Positions 41,680 to 56,560 of a stretch of 64,000 nt of DNA are shown piece after piece; within the stretch, counting starts at the first letter, position 1; every line of letters starts with the position of its first letter. A model generated the notes under the pieces. That model was not told the DNA's origin. It saw nothing but the letters and a program-made list of their open reading frames with translations, and did no database searches. Both the position numbers and the translations under genes were made by a program. The DNA lies in contig NC_079425.1 in the NCBI RefSeq assembly GCF_026213295.1, positions 28,272,739 to 28,336,738 on the forward strand, written 5' to 3'. The DNA is from Gadus chalcogrammus (taxonomy: Eukaryota > Chordata > Actinopteri > Gadiformes > Gadidae).

Positions 41680-44357
41680 TTAAAGGTCCCATGGCTACTT
41701 TATGGATGCATTAATATAGATATTAGTAGGCCCCAAACACAGTATTTGAAGACGCTCCCGAAATTCAGCCTTGGTGCAGAACTACAGCCACTACGAGCCA
41801 GTCGCACATTGAGCTTTCCCCAAATGCGCCGTTTTAGGGCTGTAACGATACACCAACTCACGATTCGGTTTGTATCACGATTTCTGACCCACTGTTCGAT
41901 ACATCCCACGATTTTTTTAAAGTTAAAAAGCATTTTATTTAAACAACACTTATGTAACAATTAACTTAATGTAACATTTAATAACAAATAATTTGGAACA
42001 CTGAACAGATTTGAACAGAAAGAATACTATTAAAGTATAGCTAAATTAATAAATAAATAACCAAAGATTGCAGTTGGAGGATGCTTGCAGGTAGGCAAAA
42101 ACCCTCAACTAGTTTGGTGGTTTAGTCAAATATCCTATTAGTGCTTCTTATTAGGCTATGTAGCTTAAATAATGACATAATCAGGCCGTACAGAATACAA
42201 CATGTTTAAAAGCCGAACTTTCAAATAGATGGGAGAAAACATGAACGTCTAACATGAACGTCGCAATAAGGAGGCATAGTGTTACGAGTAGCGTATGTGT
42301 GTGTGCGAGAATGGCAATATGCGTATGTGTGTGTGTGAGTGACGTCAGCGAGTGAGTGGATGAGCGAGGAGAGCGAGCGGTAGCGTGTGTGTCTAGTGGA
42401 GAAACTAACGAGTCCGGTAGAATAAAGTACCCATCCTGTCAATAATCGGTGCCCGCTTCATTCCGACCTATAAGCAGACCAACTGCCCGTCAAATCACAT
42501 AAAACATTAGAGACAGGGATCACAAATGCAATTCTTTTCGCGCTTGGCCCACTCTGGATAAATGTCGTTCATATCGCATATGAGGACTTCGACGGCTGTG
42601 GAGAAATGCAACCCTCCGTAGCCACGGAGAGCTGTCATCACAGAGAGGGCATCTCGTCACAGACTAACGGCATCGATAAGAGGGGGCGGTGTCAGCAGAC
42701 AATTATTTAGACAAATTATTAGCAAATTTCAATCTGACAATTTGACCGGAGAATTAGAAAGGGTGTATAGCGCTTCTGCCTTCTAACACCGCGAGACAGG
42801 TTTGTGGCTTTGAGTGTCGCGATTTCGGTTTCGATACGCATATCGTTACAGCCCAAGCCGTTTCGGTGTCTGTAGCTTTAATGCAAATGAGGAGGAGAGA
42901 GGCGGGTCAAGGAGGAGGGTGGGGGTGTGGCCCTGAGTAGCTTGCAGCCACGGTACCATGCACTCTGTTTACAGTGGATGTAACGCAATGGCGAGGCGCA
43001 CACAGCCTTTAACCGTGTTCTGTAAATATTCTAGGACACACGAGAGTCCTGGAGCTCGATATCTAAATAATATTATATTATACATAGATATATATATCAT
43101 ATAATATATATTATCCCAGCCAAAAGCTGTGTGAGCCACCAGACGATAATATGAATTTCAAACGACCGCGTTGGGTTCTCCGACGTCTCTGGTTCTCCCA
43201 CATCCACATCAATCTGAAGTAGACTGAACCACGAAATAGAGGAGAAAGGGATTGTTCCCCGCGATTGTTGACCACGGTTGTCTCCCGCCGGAGCCTTGCT
43301 GCCTAGGGACCAGCACCTCGGCAGCGGTCAGCACTTATGCACCACCGCCTCCTGCAGCGCCGAGGCGGTGGTCCCTCGGCAGCGGGAAGCGGGGCTCAAG
43401 TGGGAGACATTCGCGGCCAACAATCCCTTTCTCCTCCATGTCGTGATTCACGTACTTCAGGGCCAAAGTTCTGTTCCCCCCATTTATTCTCAACCATGGC
43501 TGAGATAACCCCCACTACGAGTCTCGTTTTGGAAATACCAGAGACGAGAGTCCGACGTGTTATGCGCCATAACACCAACAGCAGAACGGTTACCCTAATA
43601 ACAAGGAAGTGTACAACACTTGCGTTACAGTCCTGGAGCTCTATATCTACATAATATCATATGATAAATACATAGATATCTATATCATATAATACACATG
43701 ATCACGGCCAAAAGCTGTGTGCGCATCCAGACGATATTATGAATCACAAACGACTTCGTCGGGTTCCCCAACGTCTCTGGTTCTTCCACTTCCAAATCTA
43801 TCTGAAGTAGACTGAACCACGCGCTGCCCGCTGCCCGCTGCCCGCTGCCCGCTGCCGGGCGGTGGTGCTTCCCGACGGTGGTGCCTCGCGGCAACTGGCA
43901 GGCAGCATGTCGCAGTTCATGTACTTCAGGGAGTCAAAGCCAAAGTTACTTTCCCCCAATTCCTTCTCAACCATGGCTGAGATAACCCCAACTACAGTCT
44001 CGTTGTGGAAATACAAGAGACGTCAAAGAACCGACGTGTTATGCGCCATAACACCAACAGCAAACACTTGCGTTACAGTGTGTGTAATCACACACACACA
44101 CGTGGCGCTCGCACGGTCGTGTCTCATTTGCGGGCCAAATTCTCTGGGCGGGCAAAGCAGAGAAAGGGGAGGAGCTTAGAACCCTTATGACGACATAAGG
44201 GACCACATCCCATCCTCAAAGGCGAGCAGAACACCTAGTGCTCGTTTTACACCGAACGCAAGTTTTACTAACTGGGGGACCATAGGCTGACTAGGGGAAC
44301 TCATATTTATGTAAGAAAACCTCATAAAGTGAGATCTTCATGCCATGGGACATTTAA
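41680..44357. mobile_element. Large TTAA-flanked MITE (AGGTCCCATGGC) with tandem block and nested hAT
   Basis: Ends TTAAAGGTCCCATGGCTACT and GCCATGGGACATTTAA are inverted, with TTAA at both edges. The body has the known fish-MITE landmarks (CCTTGGTGCAGAACTACAGC, CTGTAGCTTTAATGCAAATG, CTGGGCGGGCAAAGCAGAGA). A block of roughly 500 bases occurs twice in tandem (43045-43560 and 43630-44045). A hAT sits at 41835-42855. piggyBac-like by TTAA only. Confidence 0.8.
41835..42855. mobile_element. hAT MITE nested in the TTAA MITE
   Basis: Ends TAGGGCTGTAACGATAC and GTATCG-like TATCGTTACAGCCCA are inverted; flanks CGCCGTTT (41827-41834) and AGCCGTTT (42856-42863) agree at 7 of 8 bases. Its middle (42360-42480) holds AATAAAGTACCCATCCTGTC and CCGCTTCATTCCGACCTATA, a module also present twice in 58589-60546. 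Confidence 0.85.
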
Positions 44358-44410
44358 ATAAATAAGTGAAGTTTAGTTTGAGAACTCTCGATTAAGTGCA
44401 GCAATACAAA

Positions 44411-44912
<502 letters not shown>

Positions 44913-45001
<89 letters not shown>
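44913..45001. repeat. (CA)n microsatellite
   Basis: About 44 CA units. Confidence 0.97.
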
Positions 45002-45004
<3 letters not shown>

Positions 45005-45189
45005 ATGTGATGTTGGGCGCTGAGTGCGTGGGTTTGAGTGCTTTGCTTCCTGCCCTCATCTGGCTGATTTTGCTGACCTAGAGGCTGACTGGCTGTTTCA
45101 GTCAGCCATGCACCTTCAAACAACCCCACATCCTTCATCACACTCACAAACACTGTCAGCAAACCAACGAACGAACATCAGAGTACTAA

Positions 45190-48095
45190 CCCTACCATTA
45201 CATCTGGTCCCTATGTTACACCTGCGCCCTACCGTTACACCTGGTCCATTACATCTGGTCCCTACGTTACACCTGGTCCGTTATATCTGGTCCTTTACAT
45301 CTGGTCCCTACCATAACACCTGGTCCCTACAGTTACACCTGGTCCATTACATCTGGTCCCTACGTAACACCTGGTCCGTTATATCTGGTCCTTTACATCT
45401 GGTCCCTACCGTAACACCTGGTCCCTACAGTTACACCTGGTCCATTACATCTGGTCCCTACGTTACACCTGGTCCGTTATATCTGGTCCTTTACATCTGG
45501 TCCCTACCGTAAACCTGGTCCCTACAGTTACACCTGGTCCATTACATCTGGTCCCTACGTTACACCTGGTCCGTTATATCAGGTCCCTTACATCTGGTCC
45601 CTACGTTACACCTGGTCCATTACATCTGGTCCCTACCGTAACACCTGCGCCCTACCGTTACACCTGGTCCATTACATCTGGTCCATTACATCTGGTCCAT
45701 ACGTTACACCTGATCCGTTACATCTGGTCCCTACGTTAAACCTGGTCCATTACATCTGGTCCCTACGTTACACCTGGTCCGTTACATCTGGTCTGTTACA
45801 CCTGGTCCCTACCGTTACACCTGGTCCATTACATCTGGTCCCTACGCTACACCTGGTCCATTACATCGGGTCACTGCGTTACACCTGGTCCGTTACATCT
45901 AGTCTGTAACACCTGGTCCCTACCGTTACACCTGGTCCATTACATCTGGTCCCTACGTTACACCTGGTCCGTTATATCTGGTCCTTTACATCTGGTCCCT
46001 ACCATAACACCTGGTCCCTACAGTTACACCTGGTCCATTACATCTGGTCCCTACGTAACACCTGGTCCGTTATATCTGGTCCTTTACATCTGGTCCCTAC
46101 CGTAACACCTGGTCCCTACAGTTACACCTGGTCCATTACATCTGGTCCCTACGTTACACCTGGTCCGTTATATCTGGTCCTTTACATCTGGTCCCTACCG
46201 TAAACCTGGTCCCTACAGTTACACCTGGTCCATTACATCTGGTCCCTACGTTACACCTGGTCCGTTATATCAGGTCCCTTACATCTGGTCCCTACGTTAC
46301 ACCTGGTCCATTACATCTGGTCCCTACCGTAACACCTGCGCCCTACCGTTACACCTGGTCCATTACATCTGGTCCATTACATCTGGTCCATACGTTACAC
46401 CTGGTCCGTTACATCTGGTCCCCACGTTAGACCCGGTCCATTACATCTGGTCCCTACGTTACACCTGGTCTGTTACATCTAGTCTGTTACACCTGGTCCC
46501 TACCGTTACACCTGGTCCATTACATCTGGTCCCTACGCTACACCTGGTCCATTACATCGGGTCACTGCGTTACACCTGGTCTGTTACATCTAGTCTTTTA
46601 CACCTGGTCCCTACCGTTACACCTGGTCCATTACATCTGGTCCCTACGTTACACCTGGTCCGTTATATCTGGTCCTTTACATCTGGTCCCTACCATAACA
46701 CCTGGTCCCTACAGTTACACCTGGTCCATTACATCTGGTCCCTACGTAACACCAGGGTCCGTTATATCTGGTCCTTTACATCTGGTCCCTACCGTAAACC
46801 TGGTCCCTATAGTTACACCTGGTCCATTACATCTGGTCCCTACGTTACACCTGGTCCGTTATATCAGGTCCCTTACATCTGGTCCCTACGTTACACCTGG
46901 TCCATTACATCTGGTCCCTACCGTAACACCTGCGCCCTACGTTACACCTGGTCCATTACATCTGGTCCATTACATCTGGTCCATACGTTACACCTGGTCC
47001 GTTACATCTGGTCCCTACGTTAGACCTGGTCCATTACATCTGGTCCCTATGTTACACCTGGTCCGTTACATCTGGTCTGATACACCTGGTCCCTACCGTT
47101 ACACCTGGTCCATTACATCTGGTCCCTACGCTACACCTGGTCCATTACATCGGGTCACTGCGTTACACCTGGTCCGTTACATCTAGTCTGTTACACCTGG
47201 TCCCTACCGTTACACCTGGTCCATTACATCTGGTCCCTACGTTACACCTGGTCCGTTATATCTGGTCCTTTACATCTGGTCCCTACCATAACACCTGGTC
47301 CCTACAGTTACACCTGGTCCATTACATCTGGTCCCTACGTTACACCTGGTCCATTATATCTGGTCCTTTACATCTGTTCCCTACCGTAACACCTGGTCCC
47401 TACAGTTACACCTGGTCCATTACATCTGGTCCCTACGTTACACCTGGTCCGTTATATCTGGTCCTTTACATCTGGTCCCTACCGTAAACCTGGTCCCTAC
47501 AGTTACACCTGGTCCATTACATCTGGTCCCTACGTTACACCTGGTCCGTTATATCAGGTCCCTTACATCTGGTCCCTACGTTACACCTGGTCCATTACAT
47601 CTGGTCCCTACCGTTACACCTGCGCCCTACCGTTACACCTGGTCCATTACATCTGGTCCATTACATCTGGTCCATACGTTACACCTGGTCCGTTACATCT
47701 GGTCCCTACGTTAGACCTGGTCCATTACATCTGGTCCATACGTTACACCTGGTCCATTACATCTGGTCCCTACGTTACACCTGGTCCGTTACATCTGGTC
47801 TGTTACACCTGGTCCCAACCGTTACACCTGGTCCATTACATCTGGTCCCTACGCTTCACCTGGTCCATTACATCGGGTCACTGCGTTACACCTGGTCCGT
47901 TACATCTAGTCTGTTACACCTGGTCCCTACCGTTACACCTGGTCCATTACATCTGGTCCCTACCGTTACACCTGGTTCCTAAGTTACATCTGACCCCTAC
48001 TGTTACACCTGGTCCCTACGTTAGACCTGGTCCCTACCGCTACACCTGGTCTGTTACACCTGGTCCCTACCACTACTTCTGGCCCTCACCGTTAC
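45190..48095 (+). repeat. 2.9-kb satellite of 11-14-bp CTGGTCC units with higher-order repeats
   Basis: Built from TTACACCTGGTCC, TTACATCTGGTCC and CCTACG variants. Marker variants recur in the same order: TACCATAACACCTGG near 45310, 46008, 46692 and 47285, and CATTACATCGGGTCACTGCG near 45862, 46553, 47145 and 47871. So a higher-order unit of about 590-730 bp is present four times. Confidence 0.93.
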
Positions 48096-48179
48096 ATGCA
48101 GCCCTCGGCTGTAGCTCTTTCTCTCCGCTGTCCACTGAGCCCACGCATCAAACGCTTCAACAGCAGGGGTATAGCAGTG

Positions 48180-48660
48180 ATATAATAACTGTTGATATCA
48201 TATCTCTTCATATATCTCTTTATATAATATCTCTTTAGATCATATCTCTTCATATGATGTCTCTAAATAGAATATGTACATATATTATATATCTAAATAG
48301 AATATGTACACATATTATATCTCTTTGAATGATATTTCTTTATTATATCTCTTCCTATAATATTTCTTCTTTTAATATCTGTGCATAATATCTCCTTGAA
48401 TTATATTTCTTCCTATGACATCTCTTCATATGACATCTGTTAATGTGACATCTCTTAAAAGCATATGTCTATATGTCTAGATATTATATCTCTTTATATG
48501 ATATTTCTTTATAATATATCTCTTTACATTATATCTCTTTACATGTTAACTCTCGCTATAATATTCCTTCCTATAATATCTCTTTGTATAATATCTCTTT
48601 GAATTATATCTCTTCCTATGACATCTTTTCCTATGACATCTCTTCCTATGACATCTCTTT
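48180..48660 (+). repeat. AT-rich degenerate repeat (ATATCTCTTTATAT)
   Basis: Irregular 15-18-bp units such as TATCTCTTTATATGATAT and CCTATGACATCTCTT. Confidence 0.8.
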
Positions 48661-49046
48661 TATGATAGTTCCTCCTGCTGTCGTCCGGTTTTTAAATCTA
48701 GCTGAAGGCTTGCATGCGTGGTGGTTGTTGTTGTTGTGAAGTATTTTGGGAAGAAATTCTTGCCAAACTTTGCATTTGATTCCTGACAAAAGTGTGACAA
48801 TATGAAAAATGACTGCAGTAATAACACTTGTGAAAATGTTTTGCGTGATTTCACATGTTCAAAAGCGGTCGAGGTGCACTCGTGTGTGGGTGGGTTTTAT
48901 GTGCAGGGAATTAAAATCATAGCTAATAGCTTAAAAACGACTAAGTGCTTTTCTAACCAATTTACCAAAACCCATTTATCTTCAGGAACCCATTGAACAT
49001 CCCCCTCACTAGCTCTGACGGGGAAGGCCGGAAAGAGGCACCTGGC
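48661..49046. other. Intronic sequence, nothing recognised
   Basis: A short ORF at 48802-48996 has no family motif. No repeat ends. Confidence 0.5.
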
Positions 49047-49160
49047 TAGCGGACTGAAGGGTTAGGGTTAGGGTTAGTCCTCACCCTAACCCTAACCCTT
49101 CAGTCCGCTAGGGTTAGGGTGAGGGTTAACCCTAACCCTAGCCCTAACCCTGGCCTCATA
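49047..49160. repeat. Palindromic interstitial telomere-type repeat
   Basis: TAGCGGACTGAAGGGTTAGG... (49047-49073) is repeated as an exact 27-bp inverted copy at 49084-49110, both ending in TTAGGG hexamers pointing inward. A second run, AGGGTTAGGGTGAGGGTTAACCCTAACCCTAGCC, is again inverted about GTTAAC. Confidence 0.93.
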
Positions 49161-50825
49161 AAGCCTCCTCAGGGGCCGGACGGGCCATCCAGATGTTGAA
49201 GGAAGATTCTCACGGCCACAAAAAGAACATCACAGCGCAGTCATCTGCTCTGCCGATAATCCAACCTTCTCAGTTTGATCAGAAATTCATTCTCAGAAGA
49301 GCTTCATTCTGCAGGGGCCAAGGGTCTAATTAAAAGCAGAATAACTGAAGTTTTTACATGCAAGCCGCATTAATGAGGTATCAGTGACATGGTTTGACTA
49401 CATCTGGCAAGCTGTTGAGCAGTGACCAGAGCCCTCCAGACTCAGAGTCCGACAGTATAAGATTCAACACGATTGCATCATGTAGGGGAGAACATTTTGG
49501 GGTGGTGGGGAGGGGACAGAGAATGGATCAGAAAGAGTCAATCTGACTCAAAGAGACATGGTGCTCATGACGAGAGGAGAGAAGTCAGCGTAGAGGAGGC
49601 AGAGAGTACGCGTGTGTCTGCTGAACAAAGCTCCAGATGTTCCTGAATGCAGCTAATCTGCATCAGAATAAGTGAGCAGGAAACTAATCAACTCCTACAG
49701 TTCTGCATGCACTCAGGCACCCACGCACTCAACCACACACGCAGGCACACACGCACACACTCAACCATGAATGCACACACTCAACCACGCACGTATGCAC
49801 GTTTGTCCCCTTCCCTCCCTCCCTCTCAATCTACCACCAATCATTTCATATGTATGGTTTATTCTCAGCTCAAGACTTCCCTCTCCTCCCCTCTTCAGCG
49901 GCAGTCTTCAGCCCATCTGCCCTTCTGTCCTTACTCAATCAACGGCTTACAGAGCGAATGCTGCTCATCTTCCCATAGATCAACTGAACGGGGGGGGAGG
50001 GGACGACTGCACTGGGCAGAAGAATTAAACTGAGTTCCAAGAGCCCATCGCCCTTTACCTGTCCTTAACCACAGCTGTCATTAGAAATGACCCAGCATGT
50101 CATAATTTATTCATAAAGGCCAACTGGACAAATACTTTCTGTATCATATTTTGATTTGGAGAACATAGAAATATCAGTAAAAAAATCACCTTAACCAAAA
50201 TCTGTTAAAATGATTCCCCTCATCAGGTCAGACTCACTACACCATCAAACACTTGAATCAGCTGCAGGTGTGCAGACCAAATGGAATTAAGTTCCATTCA
50301 ATATAAGAATGGACAGCAAGTACTGCCATGAAGTCATCAAAATGTAGCTGGGCCTGACCTGCTCTGGGGCAACCTCTGAAATCAGGTGATTTCATAGCAG
50401 AACGCTGATGAGACATTAAGCTGCATGGGGTTTATGTGAAGTCTATTGAGATTTGAATAATTACCGCTGTAATAAAACACAGTAGGGTGAAACGCTTTGG
50501 CTCACTATTTTAGTTCTTCATGTAAATTTATTATTTTGTGCGTCAAAAGCAACAGAGCTTTTTGTTGTGTTCAATAGTCTCATGTCTGTTGGTCCTGGTC
50601 TCAGAGGAACCTTCCAGAAGGGAGTTTGAATACCGTATACACAGTAGTACACAAACAGATCATATAATGTCATATCATGTATTATATCATTCACATCATT
50701 CCTAACTGCAGTGCTTGTAAATGCAATCAAGGTTCTGTCCTGAACAGATCGATTAGTGAGATAGAGGCAGAGAGCAGAGGAGCTCTGCTCTGTTCATTAC
50801 ATCTTCCCCTTTCTCTCTGGATTAC
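49161..50825. other. Itfg1 intron, mostly unique
   Basis: CA-rich tracts at 49715-49800, a short G run at 49990. No gene or element end recognised. Confidence 0.5.
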
Positions 50826-50829
50826 TATC

Positions 50830-51062
50830 TGCATTATCTCTGAGCCCATTATCTTTTACCCAAAGCGCCCTACAACCATTCATTGACACACCGACGGTGG
50901 ACTCGACCCCTCAGGGCAACCCCTTAGCCACTTGGAGCTGTCAGGGTGTGGCGTCCTGCTCAGGGACACCTTGAGACTCAGCTAAGAGGAGCCGGAGATC
51001 GAACTAGCAACCTTCCGGTTACCAGTCAACCCGCTCCACCTCCTGAGCTACTGTTGCCAGCC
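50830..51062 (-). mobile_element. tRNA-derived SINE
   Basis: On the minus strand: a head with A box TAGCTCAGGAGG (51039-51050) and B-box-like AGTTCGATCTC (50995-51005), then the fish-SINE body CAAGGTGTCCCTGAGCAGG and a tail with GGGCGCTTTGGGTAAAAGA. The A-to-B spacing suits RNA polymerase III. Not a functional tRNA: the acceptor stem does not pair. Confidence 0.75.
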
Positions 51063-52180
51063 CATCATTGCTAATGTGATGAACACCTCGGACACCATCA
51101 CTCTAATGCACCCTAAACACTGTGTGGTCGTAGCGTTAACCTGGGACATCTGGACCCATACACCGCCTTACCGTCACCAGTGGAACCCTACTGACCCTCA
51201 TGATACCTCCCCTGTCACATTGCTGGCTGTACGTTGGGTAACTACAGCTGACTCCGTTCTCTACTCTCCTATTGGACTCTTATGCTGTGTGCACTCGATG
51301 TGTTTGCTCCTTTCCTAATGTGTACTGCTGCTCAGTAAGGACCCTAAGGGGAATGAAGCTCATGTGTTCTCTTACACGTCATAGAGTCACAATGGCTGCT
51401 GAATGTTACGGCTCATCCCCCCAAGGCTCAAACAGGATCTTCACAGACCACCAACATCATCTCCATACTAAGCAAAGCCCCGAGCATCCTCAACATATGG
51501 ACCTCCAAACAAGGGCCAGCTTTCATCCCAGAATGAGCATCAACCTGCAGCCGCCCCGGGCCTCAGCCGGCCGGTCTCTGGTACGAACACTGGAGCCCAG
51601 CGGGGGAGAACACTGAGACTCACCTCAGAGGGTTCATCATGATACAGCTTCTGCTGTGAGGACTCTGCAGCACGCGGAATGGCCTCAGCCGCTCTGCAGC
51701 AAGCCTTCAGAAGCCCCCGACCTGGCCTTATGTGAACACAATATTCTGAACAACCCCTGAACATATTGATTCCAGGTTCCTGTGATGAGCCGGAGGCTGT
51801 GCTGAAGAACATTAATGTACAGAATGTAAGCACCATTCACGTTGAAAACGAGATCAGGAAACCTATGTAAAGGTTCATTTACACAAATCTAGATGAGGAT
51901 TTATCCCCAATAGTGCACTCCAGTCCTTTACTAACTAAACTATTTAGCCGCCATTTACTCCAAATGATGCCGCACTCGTTGCCATAACAACGTCAATGTT
52001 CTAAATTCTAACAAATTAATCGCATTTGCTTTCTGATTTTCACATTCATTTGTCTAGCGTACCACACGTATGCAAACCCAGATCGCATTGTCCCTGATTC
52101 GTCAAGAGCCAAGTCAAATCCTGAGTCTCCATTGTTCAGCAAACAGTGTATAGTCACTGTGTATGTAGACAGTTTTATGC
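51063..52180. other. Itfg1 intron, nothing recognised
   Basis: Several short frames, none with family motifs; no repeat termini. Confidence 0.5.
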
Positions 52181-52322
52181 ATGTGTTAGTGGATGTGTTA
52201 GTGGATGTGTTAGTGGATGTGTAAGTAGATCTGTAAATTGGACGTGTAAGTGGATGTGAAAGTGGATGTGGATGTGTAAATTGCTCTGGATATGTAAGTG
52301 GATGTGGATGCGTAAGTGCATG
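52181..52322 (+). repeat. 12-bp minisatellite (ATGTGTTAGTGG)
   Basis: Units GGATGTGTTAGT / GGATGTGTAAGT, irregular at the right end. Confidence 0.85.
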
Positions 52323-52539
52323 CCAATTAGCAAGGAGGAGGGCCCATCAGAAGGCAGGAAGCAGATGCAGGTGAAGTGACCGGAGATGGGGCTGGCACGG
52401 AGCACGCTGACAGGAGAACAGGTGTTCTGAAGGAGCATCTGCTGCATCTGATTTGCCGCAGTGAGCGTATGGGAGCATATTTGAGAATGTGTGCGTGTTT
52501 GTGGGGGTTGTGTGCGGGGGGTGTGTGTGTATGCATGTG

Positions 52540-52647
<108 letters not shown>

Positions 52648-52703
52648 GCAGGAAGAACACAAAGTCACATTTGGCAGCTCCGCATTTTATGGAGATTATT
52701 CTC

Positions 52704-53839
52704 TTAAAGGAGACATACTATGGTGTTTTCCCAACACGTAAACATAGTATTTGAGTTCCAGAAAACATGTTTTTGAAGCTGAAAAAAAAATCACGTACCA
52801 CTATTCCTCTCTATTTCAGTCCCTTCAGACTGAAATAGAGAGCCCCTTCACCAGCTGTTTCTGGTGTCTGTAGCTTTAATGCAAATGAGCTGCTGCCCAT
52901 TGACCAATGAGCTGTCAGACTGAACCGCAGCATGGAGGAGAAGTGTTTGCGGACACCTGGAGCCTCTTTAATAGGTCCATGCCTGGAGCTCTATATCTAT
53001 ATATTATAATATAATAAAATAATAATATTATATACAGGTATTTATATAATATTATATCTAATATCAAGGGCAAAAGCTATTTGCGCCTTGGATGATATTA
53101 TGAATCATAAAGACTGTGTAAGACGTCTCTGGTACTTCCAGTGGGGGATATCTCGGCCATGGTTGAGAAGAATTCGGGGAAAGGAACTTTGGCCTTGACT
53201 CTCTGAAGTCCATGAACCGCGACATGGAGGAGAAAGGGATTGTACTCAGGGAGCTGAGCAGCCGGACTGCCGCTGAGCTCACCACGCCAGAGCTGCCAGC
53301 TTCGGCGACAGTTCAGCTCCCGGAGTACACCCGCCGGAGCAGCCGGAAAGCTTCAGCGGCAGCTCAGCTCCCGGAGTACACCGCCGGAGCTGCCAGACTG
53401 CCAGCTTCGGCGGGGGGTAGCTTGGCGGTAGTCTGGCAGCTCAGCTCCGGGAGTACAATCCCTTCCTCCTCCATGTCTCCTCCTCCGGACTGCCGACTGC
53501 AGTCCGGCAGCTCTGGTTGGGGGAGCTCGGCGGCAGTCCGGCAGAGAAAGGGATTGTACTCCCGGAGCTGAGCTGCCAGGCTGCCGCCGAGTTCCCCCCG
53601 GCGGAGCTGTTCGTCCTCTAGTCGCCAAAATCGTAGCTATGCTCTGATTTGAGGGGAGTGGGAAGTGGGAGGTAATATTCAAGTGTGCCCCCGTCCTACG
53701 TAGGAGGGGGCGCCGAAACTGACTCGCTTGTTTGGTAACTGTAGGCGGGATACTTTCAGAAATGCATATCTCACTAAAATAATCATGAACAGACCCAAAT
53801 CCCAGGAAAAGTGTTGTTTTCATAATATGTCCCCCTTAA
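52704..53839. mobile_element. TTAA-flanked MITE (AGGAGACATACTATGG)
   Basis: Ends TTAAAGGAGACATACTATGG and CATAATATGTCCCCCTTAA are inverted, with TTAA at both edges. The middle shares modules with 41680-44357: CTGTAGCTTTAATGCAAATG, CTGGAGCTCTATATCTA, GACGTCTCTGGT. It has internal repeats of CAGCTCCCGGAGTACA (53300-53600). Confidence 0.82.
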
Positions 53840-53902
53840 GAGGCTGCAAACATATATTATATTCATTTACATATATCCATATCATATATATATATATATA
53901 TA

Positions 53903-53940
53903 TATACCTATGGAAAAATATATATTTTTCCATAGGTATA
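53903..53940. repeat. Perfect 38-bp palindrome
   Basis: TATACCTATGGAAAAATAT followed by its exact reverse complement, no loop. At the left edge of a Tc1-like element. Confidence 0.97.
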
Positions 53941-55280
<1,340 letters not shown>

Positions 55281-55734
55281 TAGGGCTGTCAAACGATTAA
55301 AATATTTAATCGTGATTAATCGCATTAATGTCATAGTTAACTCAGATTAATCGCAAATCTTTTTTCTATGCTAAATATCCCTTGATATCTTTGTCCCATT
55401 AATTGTTCTCATTTTAATGCTCTTATCGACATGGAGAAGTGCATCAGCTTGCTTTGTGCTAATGTTTTTTTATTGATAGCAACATTGGCATATACTGATC
55501 AAAGCAGGAAGATACAAAAAAAAGCCTATAGTGCAATTAAACGATGAAAGTACAAACATACTGCCTCGATCATGGCAGTCAGGCTACTGCTTCTTTGTTT
55601 TGAGCCAAAGAAAAAAAATATATGTATTATTTTTTTCAAATATGAATTTGCGTTAATCGCGCGTTAAAAAAATTAACGTCGTTAAAATTGGTTTGCGTTA
55701 ACGCCGTTAATAGCGCGTTTAACTGACAGCCCTA
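55281..55734. mobile_element. hAT MITE (TAGGGCTGTCAAACGATTAA) in a TA tract
   Basis: Ends TAGGGCTGTCAAACGATTAA and TTTAACTGACAGCCCTA are inverted; TA repeats on both sides hide the 8-bp duplication. 454 bp. Same family as 58499-60917. Confidence 0.92.
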
Positions 55735-55836
55735 ATATATATATATATATATATATATATGTATACACACACACACATATATACACACATAAATATATAT
55801 ATATACACATACATACATACATATACTGTATATATA

Positions 55837-56560
55837 CAGAGATGGGTAGTAAATGCGCTACATTTACTCCGTTACAAATACTTGAGTAACTTTCTGGATA
55901 AATTGTAATTTTATTGGAACATACTTTTACTTGAGTATATATTTGAAGAAAGAACGGTACTTTTACGCCGTTCCATTTGGCTACAACGGTCGTTACTTTC
56001 TTTTTTTATATATTTTTTTTTATTGCGTGCAAGATCTATTTCTCTCCTTGAGGGACGTCTTCAACCAACATTTCACGTGACCATTTTAACCAATAAAAAA
56101 CAGACAAAATGATTTTGCCAATCGATTTTGCCACTTGAGTCACATGACAAGTGTCGTCATGTGGCTCAACAGTGTCGCACACTTTTTTTAATGGCTCAGG
56201 TTCCGCGTCAAAGTAGTGTCCGTGGCGTGCTATGTTGCTATGACACAGGAGCAGAACACGCAGATTTTAGCGACTATCTGGGTTAGTCGAGAAAATGGAA
56301 GAAACCGCTGATTCTGAAACTGTAAGAGACAAACAAAACCTCTCACACAGTAACAATCAAACAAACTCACACACACAGCCAATCAGACATCCTCTCAAAT
56401 CACACAAACTCACACACTAACACACAATCACAATCACAGAGACACTGTTCTTCTTTGACACATATTTCCTGTTCTCCCTATACTCACTTTGCATGCCCTG
56501 AGTCGGGGTGTGTGAGAGTCTGAGTGTTCTCTTTTTCCAGCCTCCGTAGTTTCATACGTT
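55837..56560 (+). mobile_element. hAT element (CAGAGATGGGTAGTAA), right end not found
   Basis: The left end CAGAGATGGGTAGTAAATGC then CTACATTTACTCCGTTAC is a known hAT type. An ATG near 56295 (MEETADSETVRDKQN) may be the transposase start, broken soon after. The matching right end was not found; 56560 is a guess. Confidence 0.6.

Noticed and set aside
45190..48095. CRISPR-like array of short repeats
   Set aside because: No unique spacers: units are contiguous and variants recur in blocks, in a vertebrate genome. It is a satellite.
49047..49160. Chromosome end
   Set aside because: Only a few TTAGGG units, inverted, with unique and repeat sequence on both sides.
50995..51062. tRNA gene
   Set aside because: A and B boxes are present, but there is no paired acceptor stem and a SINE body follows.
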